Assembly: GCA_030549775.1 (NCBI GenBank)
Contig: CM060175.1
Coordinates: 9,012,455-9,076,454, forward strand
Direction: 5' to 3'
DNA length: 64,000 bases
Origin: Tamarix chinensis
Lineage: Eukaryota > Streptophyta > Magnoliopsida > Caryophyllales > Tamaricaceae
Position numbers and translations under genes: made by a program. The notes under the pieces were generated by a model, which saw only the letters and a list, made by a program, of their open reading frames with translations, had not been told where the DNA came from and did not search any database. Positions within the stretch are counted from its first letter, which is position 1. Each line of letters opens with the position of its first letter. Below are positions 11,592-21,513 of this stretch, one piece after another.

Positions 11592-12344
11592 ATCTATAAC
11601 ACCCCTATTTTTTACCACAAAAAATTTTCATTCAAAATAGTGCAGAAGCTAAAATGCACCTAGGAAAAATGAGGTGTTATTTCCATACTTGATACAAGAT
11701 AGATGTTCGCCGCCTGTCTTATATCAGATACAAGGCTAAAACCAACGAATACATTTAAAAATAATATAGTGCGTGAATATAAATTATTTAAACACTTTAA
11801 AAGATTGTTTACATCAAAAGACCTTAATGGCCCCCAACCAAATCATTACAAAATATAAGTAGATAAAAATACGAGGCTACATTAAAATGAGATTGGGGTG
11901 TGACAACAAAACCAAAACCATGGTTCACCGCAAACCCCACAATATCACTAAATTTCCATGCTTTCAAACCCCAAGCCCAAACCGAGTACGCCCACTACTC
12001 ACCTTCCTCAAAAACCCACACATGATCCTCTACTCATAGGAATGAGTAGATGATTGAGCAAAATGGCACATCAGTCAGCTATGTACTAAGTAAGCCAAGT
12101 TGTTCCATCAATGGATATAAAAGTATGCAAATTCTATCGTACATGGATATAATATTTAACATGGGTCATGCTAAGTTCTTATATGTAAAGGTAAGAGTAC
12201 ATCACGAAATGCTATCATACATAACTTACATAATGTAGGATATATCATGCTTGCTTTCACATTATAATCACATAGGTACTCACACATATAATAGCAGATT
12301 AAATCCAAACAACCACTAGGTTTTATTTCCAATTACTCAATCCA

Positions 12345-13415
12345 GACCCAAAGTGCTCAGTCGGGAAGAAAGAGGATGTTTGAAGGCTGCTAGTGGCCAG
12401 TGAAAGGAAGGCCTTTTGGGGAGGAAGATTTCTGCCTAGAAATAGCAGGAGCATGGGGTCAATACCTTGAGAGGAAGGTTTATTTGGGGTTCATGCCGAG
12501 AAAAGGTACTACCACTATAAGTGATGTAGAATAGATCACCCAATAGTAGACTATAGAGGAAATTAGGTGACATGCCATGGATGTGGCATGGTGGGACACA
12601 AAGTGTATGAGTGATGAGTTAGGAGTGGCATCATCTAGAGGATCTGTTCTAGAGATTAGAGTACTAGATTTGTTCGGCATCTATAACTGTATACTCAGAG
12701 AGTTCCATCATTGCTAGCTAGTGCTTCTAGTCAAGTTAGTTAGGATAGAGGTCAAAGGCCTCGCCCTTTCTAGCAAGAGCAAGGATTAGCTGGTGTTGCG
12801 GGAGTTTCTTTTTTAGGATGCCTTAACGTGATGAGTCAAATAGAGACAAAACATTAAGCTGGTGTGGTGACTGGTATGTTTATTATCTCTACTTTTCCAA
12901 CATGCATATTATTTAACTCTACGATTACACTCCTTTGTGTCATCCACATTTGTAGCTAGAGCTGCCTTATCTCCTTTCATTAGTATTTCCACTTTTGTTG
13001 TGTTACTTTTTGGGGATAAGATTGCATGCCTTAAGTTCTATAAAGGAGTTACCATGGTAGGAGGAATAGAATTTCTATTTGGCCTCATAGAACTTGAGTT
13101 GCGTGATTTTGATGTGATTGTTGGGATGGATATGTTGGGGAAGTATCGGGCATTGATAGACTATGCATAAGAATGTGTGGTTCTATGAGGTATTAGGGTT
13201 TCATATTGAAAGTGTGAACCTAATCCCTCTACAATGATTGTGTCGGTAATTGCGATGAGAAACCTTGTTCATAAAGAGTATCTGCTTTACCTATGCAGTG
13301 TCCAAGACATTGAATCAATTGAGATGCCATCGGAGTAGATAAGAGTAGTCTGTGAGTATCCTGATATATTCCCCGAGAAGATTTTTGAGAAGTCAAGTTC
13401 ACTATGGTCATGTTT
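12345..13415 (+). pseudogene. Ty3/gypsy gag zinc knuckle and protease piece inside the giant LTR
   Basis: Forward frames give a zinc-knuckle region at about 12510-12600 (CHGCGMVGHK) nearly identical in wording to the minus-strand copy at 10415-10515. The open piece 12937-13170 then encodes STFVARAALSPFISISTFVVLLFGDKIACLKFY and GGIEFLFGLIELELRDFDVIVGMDMLGKYRALIDYA, the C-terminal part of a gypsy protease. Frames then run on to VVCEYPDIFPEK near 13350-13385, the usual protease-RT linker, where similarity stops. It belongs to the same family as the minus-strand element but lies in opposite orientation. It may be the left part of the element whose RT resumes at 16845. Confidence 0.75.
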
Positions 13416-13739
13416 CTAGGGAACTTGACTTTAGGGTAGCGACCCCTAAAGAGCCACCATTCCTGATATCGAGGTCTTTCAATTTAAGTATTAGTGTCTT
13501 AATTAGGGTGATCAAAAAAGCACAATAATCAGATAACTATTCACTTTTAATCGTTCGGATATCATTAGATATTTCTTATTCAAATGGTTGTCTAAGGTAA
13601 CACAGAGGAATCATTAAGGCCATCCTAATCTCATCTAATTTCAAATTAGAATTCGTTCTCGTGATACTTACTAATTATCAAGTACTCTTACCTCGCTAAT
13701 CAGCGTTATTTGAGTCATATTAGGAAATTCCACAATCAC

Positions 13740-14735
13740 AACGACATGTTAGATACAAACTACCCATTTACCCCTTACTTATAATTGCTAAGTCATCCCT
13801 TCCTTACTTGACAAACTACCTAAGTTACCCCTTACTCGATTTAGGTTACCAAGTTATCTCCCATACTTATTAGGTCACTAATCCCCCTTCATAACTGTTA
13901 CACTTAATATATTTTCCATTTAGTTGGTTAGATTACCACTTTGCCCTTTTTCCTTTATTATAATTAATAAATTGCCCTTGAGTTAGTCAAATTACCAAAT
14001 TACCCTTCCTCGTTGTCCTAATTACCAAATTATCCCTTTATTTCGTTAATTAACAAATTACCATCCTATATTATTAATTACCAAACTACCCTTCTCCATT
14101 ATCAAAATTACTAATTTACCCTTAAGTTATTTAAATTACTAAATTGCCCTTCACATTTATCATATTTACCATTTTACCCTTCTCTATTATTAAATTATCA
14201 AATTACCCTTCTCTTTTATTAAATTATTATCTTACCCTTCTCAATTATTATAATTACCAAGTTACTCATTTCCAATTTCTACTTTTACCCATTCTATTTA
14301 CAAAATTACCATTTTACCCCTTTACTTTCAAATTTACCATTTTACCCCTTAACTTCCAAAAATTACCATAACACCCTTTCACTTATAAAATTATCATTTT
14401 ATCCTTAATTACGAAATTATCATTTTACCTCTTTTAATTTTACAATTCCCATTTTTCCCTTCAATCATAAAATTACCATTTTGCCCTTTTATTATAAAAT
14501 TACCCTTTTGCCCTTTAATTACTATTTTACCCTTTATTCACAAAATTACCATTTTGCCCCCTTTAGTTACGAAATTACCATTTTACCCCATTACTTTCAA
14601 AATTACCAATTTATCCATTAATTCCAAAATTTTCCTTTCACGCTTTAATTACAAAATTACCACTTTACCCTTGCCTCTAAAATTACCATGATACCCTTTT
14701 TAATTAAAAGTTACTATCTTGCCCCTTAGTACACC
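13740..14735. repeat. Degenerate short tandem repeats, AAATTACC-TTTTACCC type, within the LTR
   Basis: About 1 kb consists of loosely repeated units of 20-35 bases built around AAATTACCATTTTACCC and CCCTT, with few G residues on the plus strand. At least 25 recognisable copies of AAATTACC or close variants occur. Sister LTRs have only one or a few copies of the motif (for example near 23085, 41207 and 41350), so the array is an expansion private to this copy. Confidence 0.85.
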
Positions 14736-15249
14736 ACTTATATTAAATTATTATTATTACTATATAAAATATTAATATTAACACCTCATCCACAACTCTT
14801 ATAATTAATATAATACTTATTAGCACCCATATATATATATATAAGGCCATATTCTTGTACAAGATACATTAATAAAATCCCCTAAGGCTCACAAAATATT
14901 AATCATGCATTAAGATCACAATAGCATAATACAACATGGATAATACTTAACATTTTCATCAACCACCAAACTCTTACCTTAAATAATATTTTCATACATA
15001 GCATATAAACCATCATTCTTTCTTTTTATCAATCAACACAAGAGACCACATGTATCATATTAGACAACATATATCAAGAATAATAATATATTAAAATCCT
15101 AATGTGCTAACATACGTTAATCCATGTGTTTAAGTAGGAGTTAATGGTTACCTTGATTCCTGCAAAAACGAACCTTACCGGTATTCCGGTTAAAGGTTCA
15201 ATCTTTGATTATCAAAACCAATACCTTAAAAATTATTACCCAAATTAAT

Positions 15250-16525
15250 CAACAAAGGCACCAGCTCATACTACTCATGAAACATGAGCTGCAGGCAAGG
15301 AAATGAGGAGGAAGGCTCGAAGGTGGCAAGAATGGGAGGAGGGAGTGGTGTTTTTGGGTTGGTGGTTTGGGGCTAGGAAAGAAGGTGGTTGGGGGAGGAT
15401 TTAGGGCAAAGGAAGGGTGCAGAGGTGGAGAGGGGGTGTAAGTGGTGGTCGAGGAAGGGTTGACGGCAGCTAAAGGTGGTGGAGGATGTGGCAACGAAGC
15501 CACGAAAGGAGGCTGCCGAGGGGGAGGTCGAGATTGGGGCTGGTGACGAAGGAAAAGGGGGAGGGAAAATAAAGGCTTTCGGGTGGCGGTTTCGGCCAAA
15601 GGAGGATTGGAGGTGGTAGAGGGGGTTGTAGGGATTAATGTGGTGGCTCAAGTGGCGGCAGAGGCGGTAGAACGGCGGCGAAAAATGGCAGTGTAGGGTG
15701 GCTGCTAAGAAGGGAGAAGAAGAAGAGAAAAAGAAGAGGGGAGGAGGAAGGATTCTGTGGGGTGGCTTGATAGGTGATGTGATCGGTCGGGGTGAGGTAG
15801 AGGGTGGCAGGGGGTGGTGCAGGTGGCTTTTGAGGTGGCGGTGGCGGCAAAGTAAAATAGGGAGGGTAAGGGAAGGAGGAGAAAGGGAGAGAAAAGAGGC
15901 TCGGGCAAGGCATATGGGCTTGAAAAGTGACAGAATGAGGCAGAGGAAGAAGAAGAAAAAGAAGAGGAAGAGAAGGGAGGGGATAGGTAGGCTCGAGGGA
16001 GGCGGTAGGGTGGTAGAGGAATGGCGGTTGCATGGGGAGGGAGAAGGAAGGCATGGTAGGGCATGGGGGAAGGGAGAAAGGGTGGGGCTGGGATGGGGCA
16101 GAGAATGGCGGGAGAGGGAGAGAGAGAGAGAGAGTTAGGGAGGTCAATAGGGGAGAGGGGGTTATACGTTCGGCGGAAAAAATGGTGGAGGATGGTCGGG
16201 ATTCTCGTCGGGGAAATAGGAAGAAGAAGAAGAAGGGAAGAAGAAAGGGGAGGGGGAGCTGGATGCGTCGGGCGTGTAGACTGGCTGAAGGGAAAGAAGG
16301 AGAGGGTCAGCCCTGTCGGGGAGAAAGGAAGAAAAGGAAGAAGGGAGGCGGGTCGGCAACGCACGCAAGAGGAAGGGAAATGGGCCACAGGCCCAGGTGC
16401 GAGGATGGGGAAGGGGCAGGATAGGGCACCAGCGGCCCAAGGAAGAAAAAAAGAAAGAAGGAAAAGAGAAAAAGGAGAGAAAGGAGAAAGAAAAAAGGAA
16501 AAAGGAAAAGAAAAGGGAAAATGGA
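15250..16525. repeat. Purine-rich (GGA/GAA) tract of the LTR
   Basis: About 1.27 kb is strongly purine-biased on the plus strand (GGAGG, GAAGAAG and GAGAGAG runs) and much richer in G than its surroundings. All six frames contain long open stretches made of Ser/Pro/Leu or Gly/Arg/Glu repeats. These are composition artefacts, not proteins. In element orientation this is a pyrimidine-rich segment near the 5' end of the LTR, corresponding to the GC-rich segments at 28250-28800 and 41920-42700 of the sister LTRs. Confidence 0.8.
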
Positions 16526-16844
16526 ATAAAATAATTTAATTGATAAAATAATAAAATAGAATACTTTTGGGTAATAAATTTATTTATTAATTTAATTTAA
16601 TATAATTAAAATATAAGGGCTTAAAAAGGATGATTTTAGTAAAATAATAGTTTGAAATTTATTTAAATAATAAGAGTGTGATAAAATAACAAAATATTCA
16701 TTTTAATTTATTAAATATTTATACCCAATTTTATTTACTCAAAAATCCATAAAATAATTAAAATAAATAGATTTAAAGGCTCATTTATCCCAAATAAAAT
16801 TTATTTATTAAACTATAAGCTTTTTAAAATTTCGGGGGATTACA

Positions 16845-17868
16845 CCTTGGACATATGATCTCTAAGGATAGGGTGGTAGTTGATCATGCCAAGATTTAAG
16901 CCATTTCTGGGTGGCCCGCACCCACTTTTGTCACAGAGGTGCACAACTTTCTGGGATTATCTGGTTACTACTGTCGGTTTGTGGCAGACTTCTCCAAGAT
17001 AGCTTGACCGTTAACTCATTTACTAAATAAGGCTACACATTTCTGATGGGACAAGATGTATAGTGAAGCCTTTGAGGAATTGAAGAGGCATTTTCCTTCA
17101 GCCCCAATGCTCACATTGCCAAGTGGGTATGATGGTTTTGAGGTATACAGTGATGCTTCCGATTATGGTTTGGGTTGTGTGCTAATGCAACATGGAAGAG
17201 TAGTGACATATGCTTCTTGATAATGAAAGCAACATGAATAGAACTACCTGACACATGACTTAGATTTTGCTACAGTAGTGTTTACCCTTAAGATCTAAAG
17301 TATTATCTCTACGGAGTTTGGCTCAAGTTCTACACTAACCAATAGTGGCTTAAGTACATGTTTACCCAGCGGGAATCTAAGACAATATCAATAGTTAGAT
17401 TTGGACAAGGATTATGAATCGGAATTGACTTACCATAAGGGTAAAGCCAATGTGGTAGCAAATGCACTTAGCTAAAAGATATAACATTCCTTATTCACGA
17501 TCATGTTGTCAGATCATTTGTGCCAAGAGATCATGAAGTTAGAGATCAAACTAATCATCGTTTGTAGTCTAGAGGCAAGAATGAGTGCATTCACCATTAC
17601 ACCTTCAATCTTTGAGGAGATCTGAGCTAATCAACTTGGTGATGTCAAGCTTGAGAGGATCCAGACTAGTATTGCAGAAGGTAAACTAAAGGATTCCCTA
17701 TATATGAGGATGGTAGTGCCAAGTACCATGGTAGGTAGTGTGTACAATAGTGGTGTGCTGAGCTTAAGAGGATGATCCTTGAGGAAGGATATTATACTCA
17801 TTATTCTGTCCACCCTGGAGGGGACATGCTGTACAAGGATTTGAAGAAATTCCAAATGAAGTCATGAA
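16845..17868 (+). pseudogene. Ty3/gypsy RT end, RNase H and integrase zinc-finger remnant
   Basis: The frame begins abruptly at the LTR edge with LGHMISKDRVVVDHAKI, then runs through VHNFLGLSGYYCRFVADFSKIA, MYSEAFEELKRHFPSAPMLTLP, the RNase H start FEVYSDASDYGLGCVLMQ with the catalytic Asp kept, YHKGKANVVANALS (about 17430-17475) and YYTHYSVHPGGDMLYKDLKKF (about 17790-17860), the integrase HHCC approach. Stops are frequent. It matches the minus-strand fragment at 8340-8940 almost word for word. The RT palm with its YxDD box is missing, lost where the LTR now sits. Confidence 0.85.
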
Positions 17869-17869
17869 A

Positions 17870-18770
17870 ATAAATCAATTAATTTTTCAATTAATAAACG
17901 ATTAAGTGGATAGAATATATAAAAAAATGAAATAGTAAACATTGATCCAAAAGCAAAAATTACCTTCACAATGTAAGGTTATACATTATTTGTATACCAT
18001 GTCATTCGTCAAGTAAATCTAATACTCATCTTAAACAATTTTAAGTCTGATAAGTGAATCTGATGACAATAGTATTATGAATAGATTTCTAAAAGAAGAT
18101 GAAGACATCTGCTATTTCATCAATGTATTATCTATCATCATTTAAAAAACACAAAGCATAGTGATGTAGGAGCATCTCAATCTCACTATTCTACTATTGA
18201 AGGTCAAGAGTTATCATATTTATAGACCGTACCAATTGTTCTTGAAAATCCTATTGTTAATCCTATTGCTACTAATGTTTTATTAAGTGATTCATGCAAG
18301 TATTATATATATTTGCAAGAAGAAGAATGAAATAATGGAATATAGTATACAAGAAAATGACAAGACAAGGGTTAAAAAGTTACATAGAAGATAGATCTAT
18401 AAGACACGAAGATTGACTACATGGTTATCGCATGTATTGCATGATTAGGGTTTTGTTTAGATTTGATATTTTATGCATACTTTTAAATTTCTTGTAACTT
18501 GTAATTCTAGACCATAATATATATAATGTAGATGCGCAGTATATTAGCTTAACTAGCTAATTAACTAGGCTAATCTAACTAGTTAACGTTAGTTGGGTTG
18601 GGCTTGATTAGTGGAGGGTAAAGCTAAGGCCACCATGCATATATACATGATGTTAACTTATATCTCCTTAAAAATTAATTAGAATTAAGTGAGAATTTTT
18701 GAGATTTCCCTCCTTTCTCTTCAACTATGTTTATTTTGAGAGTTTATTTATTTTTATCTAGAAAAAAAAT
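17870..18770. other. AT-rich interval without recognisable gene
   Basis: I find no coding similarity. The stretch 18530-18760 has repeated TTAACTAG/CTAACTAG words and a purine/pyrimidine-rich end that look like the outer part of a decayed LTR. No termini or primer-binding site can be named. Confidence 0.4.
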
Positions 18771-18774
18771 TGTG

Positions 18775-20830
18775 ATTTCTCATTAGAAGTGAGTGGTCTT
18801 GTTGAATATGCGACCCCAACTAAAGAGCATTGTCGAGCATTACATCATATATCAAGTACTATTTCTACTGCAAGACATAAGACAAAAGATCATAAATTGT
18901 GAAAGAATAATTATTTTATTATCTTCCACATCACGAGATGATGTATATTGCATGACATTTATACATTTTATATCTTTATAACTTTTTGTCCCAAGAAAAA
19001 TGTTAAGAAGACATCTTATATGATAGACTTCACCCCTACCAAGAAGAATATAAAAAATTCATCTAATCGATAGCCTCTACTTCCACAGCCTCCACTCTCA
19101 TTTAGTCGAATCCCAAACAAATTTCATTGGGAATTCAGCATAAGTTAATTCTGTTACCTGTACATAATCTTTATTTTCCTTCATCAAAGCTAGAAACATA
19201 CTTTTCTTTACCAATGATTAATCAACATCATCATCAATTGGATCTTCATTAGAAAACTAGCCCTTTGTTAGTCTGGAAGGTGAAAGCATAACCCCTAAAC
19301 TAGTAGAGCCCTATATTAAATTTCATTCTTAAACAACCTCCATGTTGCCTCATATGATGAAATATATCAACAATTGTATTACATTTGAACTACATCTGCA
19401 ATATTTGATGATTCATCATCAATTGTGCTTTGGTAAAATGAGGTAGTAACACAATCATGCCCTTTATTCACATACTTATATAAATACTTGATAGAGCAAG
19501 ACGGATTTCACCGCTCAACATCCATATAAGCATTATACTTAAGTAATAAATAACTATTGTGGGGCACCACAAACCCACTATCCATTGGGACCCCATTATT
19601 CTCCATTATTCTTCCAGCATTGGGTCTTCTATACACCATACATCCATCGTCATCAACAGTTGTAGAGTTAACAAAATTTTTAGGGAGTTCTTTTGTGCAA
19701 TGACCATCAGACATGCAAGAGGAGTTATTTCTAACATCACAAGATGACCCATGCATCATATAATCATGTTTCATTATGTAATAGGTAGGATCAATACTAT
19801 TATCTCTAATTTTTGCTAAAGTAATTCAATCAATGCCGTTTTCAGTTGGACACTTGTCTTATTTTGAAAGAAAAAGAAATATATGGGGATATAACAAGCT
19901 ATGCTTCTAAAACTCAATAATATATATTGCTATAATGAAAATAATACAAAAATATTTATAAAATGCACAAACTTTATTAAACCATCACTAAAAGTAATCA
20001 ATTAAGCATAAAATCATGCCTGATTTAACCATTACAAGTGTCTTGTTATTCTAAAATATCTTTTATGATATAATCTAGATTCATTTTAAAAACATGACAA
20101 ACAATACATAAATGATCATTGGCCTTAAGCCTCCAATTATGAATAAAACAATCTCTAGACATTTTGGATTGAAAGTAAATGTGATGGAAAATGTTTGGAT
20201 AATCAAGTCATCAACAGATTGCTATGGCATCTTGATAATTCTAAACCATATATCGAGCACTAACAATGAATGAAGATGGTAATATAACTTCTTTCCTTGC
20301 GTTATTGGATCTATCTTACCCCTGAAAACAAAATATGGCAACCCACTATACAGTTCATGCCACAATTTTATTTTTATCTATTCAAATATATGTCCATCTT
20401 GTAGACTCAACCATTATATATGCATCAATAATACTTTGTTATAGAAGTCTCATGGATGATAGTATAACCAATGACTTTGAGTTTCTTTCATGCAATTGAT
20501 AGGAAAATTACTCCAATATACTTACATTTTTTCCAACCAAATACCCTTTAGGATACATCAATGAAATGTATTCTCTATACCCATCTTAACCATTAAAAAA
20601 AAAAGAATATTGCAGCCTAAGATACTAAGCAAGTAAATCATTTATGCATTTTAGCAATCATGTTCTCATCACAATCAAGATATCCCTATATCCTAAAGAT
20701 GCAAAAATGTCCCCAACAATTAATCTAACAACTTCTGAAGTTTTAGATAGCTTATACCATCTTCCACTTCCATTCCTTCTACCTATCAGCTTTTGATTAA
20801 TATTAGAACAACCCTCGGTATCCATTTTTT
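18775..20830 (-). mobile_element. Helitron Rep/helicase-like remnant
   Basis: Minus-strand frames follow the plant Helitron helicase-like protein from N to C: SEVVRLIVGDIF and RDIL (about 20700-20760), a decayed LQYPLLFPYG region, ELYSGLPYFVFRGKIDP (about 20300-20360), FSITFTFNPKCLEI (about 20160-20205, matching FITFTCNPxWPEI), then the open piece 19508-19774 with MHGSSCDVRNNSSCMSDGHCTKELPKNFVN, GCMVYRRPNAGR and VVPHNSYLLLKYNAYMDVE. SIKYLYKYVNKGHD follows at about 19455-19500, then TYAEFPMKFVWD and VYHIRCLLNI (about 18990-19180). The Rep HUH nuclease tyrosines and the PIF1 helicase motifs were not found. The frame has many stops. Neither the 5'-TC nor the CTRR-3' end with its hairpin was located. 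Confidence 0.8.
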
Positions 20831-21194
20831 TCCTTTTTTCATTCTAAACAATTTCACTGCCACATTATTTGTATCAAGTATAGTCTTCAAATCAAAATCC
20901 ATAGTTGTATGAAGGTTAGTTAAGCTTTCATTTTCCTTACAACATATAAATTAGTTTCATATGATTAGAACCATTCTCTTTAGTTTATTTATAATGATTT
21001 AATAAATGATAACAAAAAACCATAATAAAACTTACCTAATAGAATTAACTCTATTTTTTACTTCATTTTTCATGCTATAAAAGTATGACTATGCAAATTT
21101 TAGGGATGAACCTTCTATTGGTAGTAAGTTTCCCATAAGATGAAAATTCTGACCACATAGCCTAAATAATGGAGGAGAATTTTTATTTTTCAAA
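20831..21194. other. AT-rich interval, nothing recognised
   Basis: No coding similarity or repeat structure was seen. It separates the Helitron remnant from a possible copia LTR. Confidence 0.4.
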
Positions 21195-21480
21195 CTCCTA
21201 TCAATTTTCTTAGGAATATTTTATATTCCTATGGTAATTGAAATATTATCTTTGTAATGTTTATATTTGGAAAGATATTGTAATTTGCTAATTAGTATTA
21301 GGTATCTAGATTTAGATCCTTATTTTATGGAGTGGTCTTTTAAAAAGTAGGGAGTCGTCTTGGTGGCATCATGATGTCGTCATCTTTGTATAGATATATG
21401 CACTTCAATGTGTGTGAGAGACAGAGAGAGATAGAGAGAAAAATTCTTCTTTTCTCTCAATATTCTCTATATAGTATAAG
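21195..21480 (+). mobile_element. Possible Ty1/copia LTR fragment
   Basis: The segment starts with a TTAGGAATATT-like block reminiscent of copia LTR 5' ends. It has a TATA-like TATAGATATA near 21397 and a GAGAGA/TCTCTC-rich end, after which ATTGGTTTTGAACTC could be a worn primer-binding site. A copia pol remnant in the same orientation follows at 26215, beyond the inserted giant LTR. The assignment rests on layout only. Confidence 0.3.
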
Positions 21481-21508
21481 AGATTGGTTTTGAACTCAAG
21501 TTAATATC

Positions 21509-21513
21509 CTTAG
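21509..21513. repeat. Target-site duplication CTTAG, left copy
   Basis: CTTAG directly precedes the TGTAACACCC terminus and recurs directly after the GGGTGTTACA terminus at 25690-25694. A perfect 5-bp duplication is the signature of integrase-mediated LTR insertion. Confidence 0.9.

Larger units (their letters stand above)
11595..16844 (-). mobile_element. Giant 5' LTR (about 5.25 kb, including an inserted gypsy piece)
   Basis: On the plus strand it runs from TATAACACCCC (11595) to GGGGGATTACA (16844), mutated forms of the TGTAACACCCC/GGGGTGTTACA ends seen in the other giant LTRs here. Its first 700 bases align with the start of the LTR at 39391 (GTGTTA...TTGATACAAG, then ...ACAAGGCTAAAA). 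From about 13430 on it aligns with 40799 onward (shared TAGGGTAGCGA block, then the CTTTCA..TTAA..ATTAGT block). Between lies a plus-strand gypsy gag-protease piece (12345-13415) replacing several hundred bases. The LTR adjoins the PBS and internal region of the minus-strand gypsy element, so it is that element's 5' LTR. No target duplication can be tested. Confidence 0.72.

Noticed and set aside
13740..14735. CRISPR-like or telomere-like array
   Set aside because: Units vary in length and sequence without conserved repeats and unique spacers. The TTTTACCC words are irregular, unlike TTTAGGG telomere runs, and the array lies within an LTR of a plant genome.
15249..16539. Many overlapping long open frames on both strands (up to 227 codons)
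   Set aside because: They arise from a purine-rich tract with few stop codons. The peptides are Ser/Pro/Leu or Gly/Arg/Glu low complexity with no domain, and they overlap each other in five frames.
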